A DNA stretch of 64,000 nt from NCBI GenBank assembly GCA_964552015.1, contig CAZKFR010000007.1:20440-84439 (forward strand), written 5' to 3'. The position numbers and the translations under genes are program-made. Below the pieces are notes generated by a model. The model had not been told where the DNA came from. It did no database searches and was given only the letters and a program-made list of their open reading frames with translations. Shown in pieces: positions 51,163 through 60,518 of the stretch (positions within the stretch are counted from its first letter, which is position 1; each line of letters opens with the position of its first letter). This DNA is from Rhodocaloribacter sp964552015. GTDB lineage: Bacteria > Bacteroidota > Rhodothermia > Rhodothermales > ISCAR-4553.

Positions 51163-53922
51163 ATGGCCCGGAGCCTGCTCACCGAGGGGCGGGCGGCGGA
51201 CGTGGCGCGGATGCTGGAACCGCTGTTGCCGGCAGAGAGCCCGACGGACGCGCCGGTGCCGGAGGCCGGCGAAGCCACGGTGCGTGTGCTGCTGGCGCGG
51301 GTCGGGCTGCTGCGCTACGGCGACGCACGGCGCGCCCGTACGCTGCTGGCGCCTCTGACACCGCTCGTCGAACAGGAGACGGCATCGCCGGCTCTGCGGG
51401 GCGACGTGGCGCTCTGGCTCGGATGGACCCACGCCTGGGAGGACACAGCGACGCACGACGCGGCGCGCGCCATCCACCTGCTCGACCGGGCCTACCGCCT
51501 CTTCGAGCAGACCCTGGACACGGCAGGGCGCTGCTGGGCGTTGCTGGGCCAGGCCCTGGCCTATGGCACCCTCGACGAAGCCGGCCTGCTGGGCCAGGCC
51601 CTCGACCGGGCCGCCCCGCTCGAAGAAACACTCGACGACGTCCAGGCCTCGCTCTGGTTTCAGGCCCTGCACGCGCGGTTCGACCACTACGAAGGACGGT
51701 ACGCCTGTGCGCGTTTCCACCTGGATCGCCTGGCCGAACGGGCCCGCCATCACGACGACCCGGCCGCGCTGGGACGTGCCCTGGCCCAGCAGGCCCTCGT
51801 CGATCTCGACCTCGGCCGCCCCCCCGGAACCGCGCTCGACCTGGCCCGCACGGCGCTCGACCATCTGGCGGCTCTTCCGCCGGGACGCCCGCTCCTCGAA
51901 GCCTACCTGGCCCTGCTCCGCACGCACCTCCTGCGTGGCGACCTCGAGGCGGCCGACCGGGTCTTCGCCCGGGCCAAACCGGCTACCGCCGAGGTTTCCG
52001 GCGCCGGCGTGCACCTCCTCCTCTTGCAGGCGCACCGGGCCCTCCGTGGCGACGACCTCGACGCCGCGGCACGACACCTCGACGCACTCGGTGCCGACCT
52101 CCTGCCGGGCCGACGTCCGCTCCTGGCTGCCGAAGCCGCCCTGCTTCGTAGCGACCTCCTGGCTCGTCAGGGCGCTCTCGATCGAGCCCACGACCAGGCC
52201 CGCCAGGCGATGGTCCACGCGGCCGAGGCCGGGCACGACGGACGCCGTGCCGAAGCCCTCCTCCGGCTGGCCCGCCTCAGCGCCGAGCAGGGCGACCTGG
52301 AGAATGCGCAAACGTACCTGCACCAGAGCGAGGCCTACAGCGACCACTTCAGCGCCCTGCCCCTGGCCGCCCAGCGTTTCGAGACGCTCGCCGCCCTGGC
52401 CCGGTGCGAGGGCCGTACGGCAGACAGCGAAGCCTACCTTGCGCAGGCCCGCGCCACCTACGCCCTCCTGGGCGATGTCGTCCGGACCGAGCGTCTCCGC
52501 CGGGAGCCGGCCCGGCGTCGCTCCACCGCAGCGCCGCCCGACAACCTGGGTCTGGCCCTGGCCCGGTCCGCCCTTTCCGTCGAACTCGTCGCCGAAGCAT
52601 GGCTGCAGGCGGCCGAACGGCTCCTGCCCGGCCGCTGGCTCGGTGTCTATGCCTGGCACCGCCGGGAGGGCTGGACGCTCCTTCGCGAGCACGGCCCCTC
52701 CCCGGCCTCCCTGCCCCTGCCCGCGCCCGACGCCGAATCCGCCCGGCACGATCCCGTGTGCTGGATGCGCCTGCACGCCCGGGGTGAGCAGGCCTTCTTC
52801 TTCGGCGCACACGCCGCGCCCGACGATCCCGCCTGGCAGGCCGCTATGGACCGCCTGCGCCCCTGGTTGCCCGTCGTGGCCCTGGCGCTGGACCATGCCG
52901 ACCAGCAGGCCCGGCGCCTGACGGCCGCCCTCCCGAACGACGTGACGCACGGCGGGGAGCCCACGCTGCCGCTACCCGGCCTCGTCTATGCCAGCCCCGC
53001 CATGCGACGTCTCGCCGGCCGCATCCACCGGCTGCGTACCAGCCACAGCCCCATCCTCATCCTCGGCGAGCGCGGCACCGGCAAAGAGCTCATCGCCCGC
53101 GCCCTCCATGCCACGAGCGAGCGCCGCGAGGCACCGTTCCGACTCCTTGCCTGCGCCGATCTCACCCGCGAGCGCCTCGAACGCCACCTCTCGGGCAATG
53201 CCGACGAACCGGGCGGCACCCTGCTGCTCGACGAAGTGGCCGACCTCCCGTTCGACCTCCAGTCCGTCGTCCTCCGCTTCCTCGAAGCCGGTAGTACGGC
53301 TCGCCCGGGGGACGGCTCGGCCTCGGCGACAGTGCGCCTCCTGGCCACCACGCACCGCAACCTCGACGCCCTGGTTCGTAAAGGCCGGTTTCACGAAAGC
53401 CTGTACTACCACCTGCGCGTCGTCACGCTCGAGGTGCCCCCGTTGCGTCTGCGGCGTGAGGACATCCCCCTGCTCGTACGCCACTTCCTCCGGCACCTGC
53501 GCCCGCCGGGCTGCCCGATGATCTCCATCACCCCGCAGGCACTGGACGCCCTGATCCTCTACGAATGGCCCGGCAACGTGCGGCAGTTGCGCAACGAGAT
53601 CGAGCGTGCGCTTCTGAACGTCGCCAGCGAACCGGCTCCCCTGCTCGACCTCGAGGACTTCTCCGCCTCGCTCCGAACGGCCCTCCCCACCGGTACCGGG
53701 CCGGCCGGCCCGCCCCTCCTCTACAACCTGGATGAGGCCGTTGCCGCCACCGAGCGCACGCTCATCGAACGCGCCCTCACCGAGACGGGCGGCCAGGTCC
53801 GTGCGGCCGCCGACCTGCTCGGCCTGACGCGGCAGGGGCTCTACAAGAAGATGCGACGCCTCGGCATCGACGTGTCCCGCTTCCAGCAGCGGACAGAGCC
53901 CGCCCCGCTGGTGCCCTCCTGA
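51163..53922 (+). CDS. TPR-GAF-AAA+-Fis regulator lacking the sigma-54 GAFTGA loop
   Basis: The 919-residue protein starts at 51163 (an upstream TTG could extend it). Order: an N-terminal Ala/Leu-rich TPR-like half (about 1-440), a GAF-like region (about 460-590), an AAA+ domain (Walker A GERGTGKE at about 635, Walker B LLLDEVADL at about 687), then EWPGNVRQLRNEIERAL and a Fis HTH (TGGQVRAAADLLGLTRQGLYKK). The 50-residue gap between Walker A and B is about 20 shorter than in NtrC, and the GAFTGA loop that touches sigma-54 is gone. It is therefore unlikely to activate sigma-54 promoters. It may repress, or act with another sigma factor. Confidence 0.85.
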   Translation: MARSLLTEGRAADVARMLEPLLPAESPTDAPVPEAGEATVRVLLARVGLLRYGDARRARTLLAPLTPLVEQETASPALRGDVALWLGWTHAWEDTATHDAARAIHLLDRAYRLFEQTLDTAGRCWALLGQALAYGTLDEAGLLGQALDRAAPLEETLDDVQASLWFQALHARFDHYEGRYACARFHLDRLAERARHHDDPAALGRALAQQALVDLDLGRPPGTALDLARTALDHLAALPPGRPLLEAYLALLRTHLLRGDLEAADRVFARAKPATAEVSGAGVHLLLLQAHRALRGDDLDAAARHLDALGADLLPGRRPLLAAEAALLRSDLLARQGALDRAHDQARQAMVHAAEAGHDGRRAEALLRLARLSAEQGDLENAQTYLHQSEAYSDHFSALPLAAQRFETLAALARCEGRTADSEAYLAQARATYALLGDVVRTERLRREPARRRSTAAPPDNLGLALARSALSVELVAEAWLQAAERLLPGRWLGVYAWHRREGWTLLREHGPSPASLPLPAPDAESARHDPVCWMRLHARGEQAFFFGAHAAPDDPAWQAAMDRLRPWLPVVALALDHADQQARRLTAALPNDVTHGGEPTLPLPGLVYASPAMRRLAGRIHRLRTSHSPILILGERGTGKELIARALHATSERREAPFRLLACADLTRERLERHLSGNADEPGGTLLLDEVADLPFDLQSVVLRFLEAGSTARPGDGSASATVRLLATTHRNLDALVRKGRFHESLYYHLRVVTLEVPPLRLRREDIPLLVRHFLRHLRPPGCPMISITPQALDALILYEWPGNVRQLRNEIERALLNVASEPAPLLDLEDFSASLRTALPTGTGPAGPPLLYNLDEAVAATERTLIERALTETGGQVRAAADLLGLTRQGLYKKMRRLGIDVSRFQQRTEPAPLVPS

Positions 53923-53939
53923 ACACCTCCCGCCCGACC

Positions 53940-54356
53940 ATGCCGATGCCTTCCCCCCCCGACGACGACGCTCCGGTCCGCCTCGACCACGCCGCCATTA
54001 CCACCCCGCACCTGGACGGCGCCGTGGCCTTCTACGTCGACCTGCTCGGCCTTCGGCTGCACGGCATCGAGGCCGACCCCATCCGCAAGGGACGCCGGCG
54101 CGCATTGCTCCTCGACGCCCACGGCCACGAGGTGCTGGAACTGATCGAGATGCCGGAACTCGAGCACCCGGCCATCCCCGGACGCGGCGGCCTGCACCAC
54201 CTCGGCTTCCGCCTGCCCCGCCGGGCCTGGCTCGCCCTCCGCACCCGCCTCGACGCAGCCCGCTACCCCTACCAGGAAATCCAGCAGCGCCTGTTCGTCC
54301 GCGACACCGACGGGCTCATCCTCGAGATCGAACAGGACGATCACTCGGCGCCCTAA
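53940..54356 (+). CDS. VOC-family metalloenzyme-like protein
   Basis: This 138-residue protein has the glyoxalase/dioxygenase beta-alpha-beta fold: VRLDHAAITTPHLDGAVAFYVDLLGLRL, then LHHLGFRLPRRAWLAL. His24-like and Glu near the end (LILEIEQDD) are candidate metal ligands. The closest pattern is lactoylglutathione lyase or methylmalonyl-CoA epimerase types, but the substrate is unclear. It follows the regulator after 17 bp, suggesting co-transcription. Confidence 0.82.
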   Translation: MPMPSPPDDDAPVRLDHAAITTPHLDGAVAFYVDLLGLRLHGIEADPIRKGRRRALLLDAHGHEVLELIEMPELEHPAIPGRGGLHHLGFRLPRRAWLALRTRLDAARYPYQEIQQRLFVRDTDGLILEIEQDDHSAP

Positions 54357-54369
54357 GCCCCGTGGCACC

Positions 54370-55221
54370 ATGACCCTGCTTCGCCTCACGGCCTGCCTGA
54401 CCGCCGCCCTGCTGTGCCTGTTCGCCCTCCCGACGACGGCGCAGGACCTGCGTGTGATGACCTACAACATCCGCTTTGACAACCCGCAGGATGGCATCCA
54501 TGCATGGCCGAACCGGCAGGAGCGCGTGGCCTCGACCATCCGCTTCCATGACGTGGACGTGGCCGGTCTCCAGGAAGCGCTCCGCCATCAGATCGACACC
54601 CTGGCCGCCCGCCTGCCGGGCTATGCCTGGCTCGGCGTCGGCCGGGACGACGGCCGGAACGGCGGCGAGTTCTCTCCGATCTTCTACCGGAAAGACCGGC
54701 TCACGCCCGTGAGGCACGGTACGTTCTGGCTTGCTCCCACCCCCGGCGTACCCGGCAGCAAAGGCTGGGATGCCGCCCTGCCTCGCATAGCCACCTGGGC
54801 CGTGTTCGAGGACCGTTCCACCGGGTGGCGCTTCCTCTTCATGAACACCCACTTCGACCACCTCGGCACGACCGCCCGCACCGAGAGCGCCCGCCTGATC
54901 GCCCGCCGCCTGGCCGAGCTGGCCGGGGCCCTGCCCGTCATCCTCACCGGCGATTTCAACTTCACGCCAGAGGCTCCGGGCTATGCGCTCCTGACGGAAA
55001 CCCTGGCCGATGCCCGGATACGCACCGAAACCCCTCCCCACGGTCCGGAAGGCACCTTTACTGGCTTCACGGGCGAGGTGCGGCCGGCCCGCCGGATCGA
55101 TTATGTCTTTACCGGACCGAGCCTCCGGGTGCTCCGTTACGGCATGCTGGCCGAGTGCGAGGACGGGCGCTTCGCCTCGGACCACCTCCCCGTGCTGGTG
55201 ACACTGCGCCGACCCGACTGA
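54370..55221 (+). CDS. Secreted endonuclease/exonuclease/phosphatase (EEP) family protein
   Basis: The 283-residue protein has a signal peptide (LTACLTAALLCLFALPTTA). Motifs of the family: LRVMTYNIRFDN, AGLQEALRHQ (metal-binding Glu), FLFMNTHFDHLG, LTGDFNFTPEAPGY and the final SDHLPVLVTL. All are intact. EEP enzymes cut phosphoester bonds in DNA, lipids or sugars. The substrate cannot be told. It is 13 bp after the VOC gene. Confidence 0.9.
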   Translation: MTLLRLTACLTAALLCLFALPTTAQDLRVMTYNIRFDNPQDGIHAWPNRQERVASTIRFHDVDVAGLQEALRHQIDTLAARLPGYAWLGVGRDDGRNGGEFSPIFYRKDRLTPVRHGTFWLAPTPGVPGSKGWDAALPRIATWAVFEDRSTGWRFLFMNTHFDHLGTTARTESARLIARRLAELAGALPVILTGDFNFTPEAPGYALLTETLADARIRTETPPHGPEGTFTGFTGEVRPARRIDYVFTGPSLRVLRYGMLAECEDGRFASDHLPVLVTLRRPD

Positions 55222-55226
55222 CCACC

Positions 55227-56114
55227 CTACCACCCGCCGGAGGCCCCTCCGCCACCGAACGAGCCGCCCCCGCCACTGAAGCCACCGCCACCACCACCGC
55301 CTACGAAACCACCACTACCGGCCGTGAACGTGAATGGTCCCACCTTCGCTTTCTTGTTCTCTTTCAGCTCACGTGCGATGCGGCGGATCTTCGGATGGCG
55401 CATCAGCAGCACGAAGGTGATCACATAGACGGCCAGCAGGATCCACCCGCCTCGCTGCATCCCGAACAGCATGGTCCCGGCGGCCCAGTAGAAGGGCATC
55501 AGGAAAAAGAAGAGGAACCACCGTGCACAACCGTGACCGATGAGGGCGAAGAAGGCAAACAGCGACGGCATAAGCATGAAGAGCAGGCCAAACCAGAAAG
55601 GTGGCCGATCGCCCGAGGTCTCTGGAGGTGTGTACGTGCCCTCGATGGCTCCCAGAATGGCCCGCACGCCAGCTACCACCCCGCCGTCGTAGTCGCCCTC
55701 TCGAAAGCGCGGTGTGATCTCGTGACGGATGATCCGCGCGGCAACGGCATCCGGTAACACGCCTTCCAGCCCCAGCCCCACCTCGATCCGGATCTTGCGC
55801 TCTTTCACCGCGATGAGCAGGAGCACGCCGTTGTCGGCATCGGCCCTACCCAGGGCCCAGGTGCGGGCCACACGCAGGCTGTAGTCCTCCAGCGGTTCCC
55901 CGTCGAGGGACGGGATCGTCAGCACGGCCACCTGGTTGCTCGTCTCGGCCTCATGGGCCGCCAGCAGGTCTTCCAGCAGCCGCTCCGTCTCCGGCGAAAG
56001 GATGTCCGCCGCGTCCACCACACGGCCGGTCAGGGGTGGGACGGGCTTCTGGGCATGAACCGGGGGGCCTGCCGTCAGGAGGAACAGCAGGAGCAGAGCG
56101 ACGCATCGGAACAT
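55227..56114 (-). CDS. TPM-domain membrane protein (YgcG type)
   Basis: The 295-residue protein has a signal (VALLLLFLLTAGPPVHA), then a TPM domain: LTGRVVDAADILSPETERLLE and GRADADNGVLLLIAVKERKIRI. Three membrane helices follow (about 180-250). The C-terminus is glycine-rich (FSGGGGSFGGGGASGGW), typical of this family. In other bacteria TPM-domain proteins are linked to photosystem or envelope upkeep; here the role is unknown. Its stop is 5 bp from the opposing EEP stop. Confidence 0.85.
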   Translation of the reverse strand: MFRCVALLLLFLLTAGPPVHAQKPVPPLTGRVVDAADILSPETERLLEDLLAAHEAETSNQVAVLTIPSLDGEPLEDYSLRVARTWALGRADADNGVLLLIAVKERKIRIEVGLGLEGVLPDAVAARIIRHEITPRFREGDYDGGVVAGVRAILGAIEGTYTPPETSGDRPPFWFGLLFMLMPSLFAFFALIGHGCARWFLFFFLMPFYWAAGTMLFGMQRGGWILLAVYVITFVLLMRHPKIRRIARELKENKKAKVGPFTFTAGSGGFVGGGGGGGFSGGGGSFGGGGASGGW

Positions 56115-56130
56115 GGGAGGGCGAGAACGT

Positions 56131-57003
56131 TCAGGCTTGCATGACGGCAAGATAACGCATCACACGTTCCCGTTGCGCACCCACCCGTTCATCGATCATC
56201 TCGGCCGTCAGTTGCACCGTGTTCCCCAGTTCGGCACAGGCAACCGCGTAGGCGTCGCTGTCGGGGTGGCCGCCCTGCAGCAGGGACGGCAACGCCTCGC
56301 GGGCAACCCGGAGGGCATACGCCACCGGGCGCAGGTCGTCATCGTCCAGGCTACCCGGGACCGCAAGTTCCTCCAGGATCCGTTTGAGGCGCACCGGCAA
56401 CATCCACTCTTCGACGGCCCGGACGGCCAGGTGCCGGTGCTCGCACCCCAGGCGCGCCCGCTCGTCCTCGGCCGTGGGCGCGTTTTCTTCGTCCCAGAGC
56501 GCCTCGTAGTCGTCGGGCATGTTGTAGAGCAGCACGAGCCGCCCCGCATTGTGCAACAGCCCCAGCGTATAGGCCAGCGACTGATGCGGCAGATCCAGTC
56601 CCAGCGCCAGTTGCTGCGCCAGATAGGCCGTGCCCAGACTCTCCCGCAGGATCGCGTGAAAGATACGTTGCTGGCCGGCGGTGGACAGAAGCCCCCGCAG
56701 TTCCTGCATGCCCGAAGCCAGCACCAGGTTGCAGACTTCCAGGAAACCCAGCAGAAAGACCGCCTGGCGCACCTCTTCGACCTGGCGCGGAATGCCGTAA
56801 AAGGCCGAGTTGGCCCGCCGGAGCACGGTCAACGCCAGCGACGGATCGGCATGGGCGATCTCCACCAGACGCGGCGTATCCGGCACGTCCTGTTGTTCGG
56901 AAAGCAGCGTGGCCACTTCAGCCACACTGCGTGGCAACGGTGGAAAGCGCAGGCTCATGTCAGGCGCTCCGGTATAGCAGGTTACGTGTTCCAGTTCGGC
57001 CAT
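56131..57003 (-). CDS. HDOD-domain protein
   Basis: The 290-residue protein has the HDOD start FPPLPRSVAEVATLLSEQQD and the pattern LALTVLRRANSAFYGIPRQV, followed by the helix LGLLHNAGRLVLLYN. HDOD domains resemble HD phosphohydrolases but lack the metal site and serve as signalling adaptors. No GGDEF or response-regulator domain is attached. It lies 17 bp upstream of the TPM gene. The start could be 57003 or 56958 (MSLRF). Confidence 0.82.
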   Translation of the reverse strand: MAELEHVTCYTGAPDMSLRFPPLPRSVAEVATLLSEQQDVPDTPRLVEIAHADPSLALTVLRRANSAFYGIPRQVEEVRQAVFLLGFLEVCNLVLASGMQELRGLLSTAGQQRIFHAILRESLGTAYLAQQLALGLDLPHQSLAYTLGLLHNAGRLVLLYNMPDDYEALWDEENAPTAEDERARLGCEHRHLAVRAVEEWMLPVRLKRILEELAVPGSLDDDDLRPVAYALRVAREALPSLLQGGHPDSDAYAVACAELGNTVQLTAEMIDERVGAQRERVMRYLAVMQA

Positions 57004-57412
57004 GCGCTCGCACCCCCGTTGCTACCCGTCGGTTCCTCCTTGCCCGGATGGATCATAGCGATTCGTCGGTGCACCCGCCAGAAACATGCTACGGGTACCG
57101 GCTGTGAAGGCTCATCGTTACAGAACCCGGTCATCCCTACCACCGGCGTTCAGGCTCGGTATCGACCTGCTCCGTCCGTGGCTAAAGTAGCGCGATGAAC
57201 AAGTTACCATGAACAGAGCGGGACGAGAAGCCCCCTCTCTTGCCCTGCCGTGCCTGAATACCGTTCCGCCCGCCGTCCGGTGTCGGAAAGCGCCGACAGG
57301 GTAAGGCGTTCCGCACCGACGCGGCGCCCCGGCCGTCCCTTACGAACGGTCTGCCCACAGGCATCTACCTTACGGAAGAGATCGACCCCCTGCTCCGTAT
57401 CCGGACCCGGCC
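57004..57412. other. Intergenic region without a supported gene
   Basis: This 409-bp spacer lies between HDOD (minus) and a small plus-strand gene. The short frames in it have no family signature. I see no clear terminator, repeat or operator. Confidence 0.5.
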
Positions 57413-57619
57413 ATGCAATTCGGCATTCTCCTCTCCATCAGCACGGTGCTGGCCCTGCTCGTCGGGGTCTTCACGCTGGGTGGTGCATGGCTGCTGCTCG
57501 TCAAGGCGTTGGCCCTGTTGAGCCTGGCCCTCTTGCTCGGTGCGCTCTCCGTGAGTTGCCGCGTAGCCCGGCAGGCGGCCGCCGAGCCGGTTCGCCCGAC
57601 GCCCCGGCGGAAGGGCTGA
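57413..57619 (+). CDS. Small membrane protein
   Basis: A 68-residue frame with two hydrophobic helices (FGILLSISTVLALLVGVFTL and LLLVKALALLSLALLLGALS) and a basic tail PRRKG. Such small proteins are hard to prove. Codon use looks like neighbouring genes. The stop is 4 bp from the gyrA stop on the opposite strand. No family is recognised. Confidence 0.5.
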   Translation: MQFGILLSISTVLALLVGVFTLGGAWLLLVKALALLSLALLLGALSVSCRVARQAAAEPVRPTPRRKG

Positions 57620-57623
57620 CCCG

Positions 57624-60200
57624 TCAGGCCGACTCGACGGGCTGGGCACCGGCAGCCGCGCCTTCCTGCTCCTCTTCCTCCTCCGTCACCACCCGCGTCA
57701 CGTCGGCGATGGCATCACCCGGCTTCAGGTTGATCAAACGCACGCCCTGCGTGTTCCGCCCGTAGACGCTGATGTCGCCGACGTGCATCCGGATCATGAG
57801 GCCGTTCTGCGTCGAGATCATCAGGTCGTCCGTCTCCCGAACGCCTTTGATGGACACGAGCGGGCCGGTCTTGGCGGTCGTCTTGAGCGTGATGATCCCC
57901 TTTCCGCCGCGCGCCTGGATACGGTAGTCCTCCAGCGCTGTCCGCTTGCCGTAGCCCCGGGCGCTGATGGCCAGCACGTCCGGCTGCTCGCCTTCGGGAA
58001 CGACCACCATGCCGACGACCTGCTCGCCGGTCCCCAGGCTGATGCCTCGCACCCCGCGCGTGTTGCGGCCCATCGGGCGCACGTCATGCTCGTGGAAGCG
58101 AATGGCCAGCCCGCTCGACGAGGCCAGGATCACATCGGCGTTGCCGTCGGTCAGCTTGGCCTCGATCAGCTCGTCCCCCTCCACGATGTCGATGGCGATG
58201 ATGCCGTCGACACGCGGACGGCTGAAGGCCTCCAGCGAGGTCTTCTTCACCTGCCCCCGGCGCGTCGCCATGAGCACGTAGTGCGTGTCGAGGAAGTCCT
58301 CGTCGAGGAAATCCTCCTTGCGCACGGCCAGCACGGCACGGACGCGGTCCTCCGGGTCGATCTGGATGAGGTTCCGGATGGAGCGCCCTTTGCTGGTGCG
58401 GCTCCCCTCGGGAATCTCGAAGACGCGGAGCCAGTAGCACCGCCCCTGGTCGGTGAAAAAGAGCAGGTAGTCGTGGTTGAACGAGACGAACAGGTGCTCG
58501 ATGTAGTCTTCGTCCCGCATGCCCGAGCCGCGCATCCCGACGCCGCCCCGGCCCTGCTTGCGGTACTCGGCCACCGGCGTCCGCTTGATCAATCCCTGGT
58601 GGGACACCGTCACGACGACCTGCTCGTCCTCGATCAGGTCTTCCATGAGCAGGTCGTCGCCGCCGGTATAGTCGATCTCGGTCCGCCGCGCGTCGGCATA
58701 TTTCTCCTTGATCTCGAGCAGCTCGTCCGTGATGATCTGCATGCGCAGGGCCTCGGAGGCCAGGATGCTCTTGAGCCGCTCGATCTCCTGGAGCACCGCC
58801 CGGTATTCTTCCTCGATCTTTTGCCGCTCGAGGCCGGTGAGGCGGCTCAGGCGGAGGGCCAGGATGGCATCGGCCTGGGCTTCGGTGAGAGCGAACAGGG
58901 CCTCGTCGTGCGTGGGCAGGCCGAGGCGTTCGCGCTGCGCCATCGTCAGGCTGGCCGGCAGGACGCCCGCCATCAGGTTGACCTTGGCCGCATCCGTGTC
59001 GGGCGAGTGCCGGATGATGGAGATGACGGCATCGAGGTGGTCGAGGGCGATGGTCAGGCCTTCGAGCACGTGGGCGCGGGCCTCGGCTTTGCGCAGGTCG
59101 TACTGCGTGCGGCGGACGACGACCTCGTGCCGGTGATCGACGTAATGGCGGATCAGGTCCTTGAGCGTGAGCGTGCGCGGACGGCCGTTCACCAGCGCCA
59201 CCATGTTCACGCCGAAGGTCTGCTGGCACGGCGTGTACTTGTAGAGCTGGTTCTGCACCACCAGCGGGACGGCATCCTTCTTCAGTTCGATCACGATGCG
59301 CATCCCGTCCCGGTCGCTCTCGTCCCGCAGGTCGGCGATCCCGTCGATGCGCTTGTCCCGGGCCAGCGCGGCGATCTTCTCGATGAGGCTGCTCTTGTTG
59401 ACCTGGTAGGGGATCTCCGTGATGATGAGGGCGAGCCGGCCCGGCCGGATCTCTTCCTCATGCATCCGGGCCCGCATGATGACGCGCCCACGCCCGGTGT
59501 GGTAGGCTTCGCGCACGCCGGCATACCCGTAAATGATGCCGCCTGTGGGGAAGTCCGGCGCGGGCAGATGCTGCATCAGCGCGTCGATCGTAATGTCGGG
59601 GTTCTGGATGTAGGCCACGACGGCGTCGATGGCTTCGCCCAGGTTGTGCGGGGGAATCTTCGTGGCCATCCCGACCGCGATGCCGTCGGTGCCGTTGACG
59701 AGCAGGTTCGGGAAGGCGGCCGGCAGCACCTCCGGCTCCTGCAACGAGCCGTCAAAGTTCTCGCGGAAGTCGACCGTCTCCTTTCCGATGTCGCGGAGCA
59801 TTTCTTCGGCCAGACGGGTCATGCGGGCCTCGGTGTACCGCATGGCCGCCGCCGCATCGCCGTCGATGGAGCCGAAGTTGCCCTGGCCGTCGACCAGGGG
59901 ATAGCGCATGGAGAAGTCCTGCGCCATGCGCACCATGGTGTCGTAGACCGCCGAGTCGCCGTGCGGGTGGTACTTCCCGAGCACCTCTCCGACGATACGG
60001 GCGCTCTTCTTGTAGGCACTCCCCGGCGTCAGTCCCAGCTCGCTCATCCCGTAGAGCACCCGCCGGTGCACCGGCTTGAGCCCGTCGCGCACATCCGGCA
60101 GCGCGCGGCTGACAATCACCGACATCGAGTAGTCGATGTAGGAGGATTTCATCTCCTCCTCGATGTTGATCGGGATGATGCGTTTCTTCTCCTGTTCCAT
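57624..60200 (-). CDS. gyrA: DNA gyrase subunit A
   Basis: The 858-residue protein starts MEQEKKRIIPINIEEEMKSS (60200); upstream frame is spurious. The quinolone region is KYHPHGDSAVYDTMVRMAQ with the susceptible Ser and Asp, and the catalytic Tyr is in AMRYTEARM. The C-terminal beta-pinwheel contains the GyrA box IQARGGKGIITL. It introduces negative supercoils with GyrB. A Bacteroidetes-type promoter is in the upstream spacer. Confidence 0.97.
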   Translation of the reverse strand: MEQEKKRIIPINIEEEMKSSYIDYSMSVIVSRALPDVRDGLKPVHRRVLYGMSELGLTPGSAYKKSARIVGEVLGKYHPHGDSAVYDTMVRMAQDFSMRYPLVDGQGNFGSIDGDAAAAMRYTEARMTRLAEEMLRDIGKETVDFRENFDGSLQEPEVLPAAFPNLLVNGTDGIAVGMATKIPPHNLGEAIDAVVAYIQNPDITIDALMQHLPAPDFPTGGIIYGYAGVREAYHTGRGRVIMRARMHEEEIRPGRLALIITEIPYQVNKSSLIEKIAALARDKRIDGIADLRDESDRDGMRIVIELKKDAVPLVVQNQLYKYTPCQQTFGVNMVALVNGRPRTLTLKDLIRHYVDHRHEVVVRRTQYDLRKAEARAHVLEGLTIALDHLDAVISIIRHSPDTDAAKVNLMAGVLPASLTMAQRERLGLPTHDEALFALTEAQADAILALRLSRLTGLERQKIEEEYRAVLQEIERLKSILASEALRMQIITDELLEIKEKYADARRTEIDYTGGDDLLMEDLIEDEQVVVTVSHQGLIKRTPVAEYRKQGRGGVGMRGSGMRDEDYIEHLFVSFNHDYLLFFTDQGRCYWLRVFEIPEGSRTSKGRSIRNLIQIDPEDRVRAVLAVRKEDFLDEDFLDTHYVLMATRRGQVKKTSLEAFSRPRVDGIIAIDIVEGDELIEAKLTDGNADVILASSSGLAIRFHEHDVRPMGRNTRGVRGISLGTGEQVVGMVVVPEGEQPDVLAISARGYGKRTALEDYRIQARGGKGIITLKTTAKTGPLVSIKGVRETDDLMISTQNGLMIRMHVGDISVYGRNTQGVRLINLKPGDAIADVTRVVTEEEEEQEGAAAGAQPVESA

Positions 60201-60518
60201 GCGATGGACCTCGTGGTACGACAGCAAAAAAGGAGCGCGGCGCAGGGTCCCATCCGGGGGGTTCGTCCCGGTACCGGAACCAATCCCGGCGGCGCGGCTC
60301 CGCAACGTCAATGTCTGGCAAAATACCCGTTTTTGAACCCGATTTCAAAGAAATAGGTCCCCTGGCCCCCGGCTTTTCTCACCTTTTTTCGCTCTTGACG
60401 GATTCTTCTCCCCGGCCCGCGACAGGCCCGGCTCTCCGTAGCCGCAACGTTCGCCTTGCCGGCGTGTCTAACGAGCACATCCACACTACCACCGCCGTTT
60501 TTTTCTGACGTCTCCCCC
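60201..60518. other. Divergent spacer between gyrA and the TPR gene
   Basis: This 318-bp spacer holds the gyrA promoter candidate and a T-rich stretch at about 60370-60395. There is no reading frame with support. A divergent promoter for the TPR gene is expected but not clear. Confidence 0.5.
60319..60349 (-). promoter_or_regulatory. Candidate gyrA promoter, Bacteroidetes-type
   Basis: On the minus strand TTTG (60346-60349) and TATTTTG (60319-60325) are 20 bp apart, close to the TTTG/TAnnTTTG pattern of the Bacteroidota housekeeping sigma factor. It is about 119 bp before the gyrA start. Confidence 0.4.

Noticed and set aside
51163..53922. Sigma-54 activator of the SUF or VOC genes
   Set aside because: The GAFTGA loop is missing and no -24/-12 promoter (TGGCAC-N5-TTGC) was seen in the nearby spacers.
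57004..57412. Small frames in the HDOD-gyrA spacer
   Set aside because: Arg/Pro-rich composition, no motif and no ribosome-binding site.
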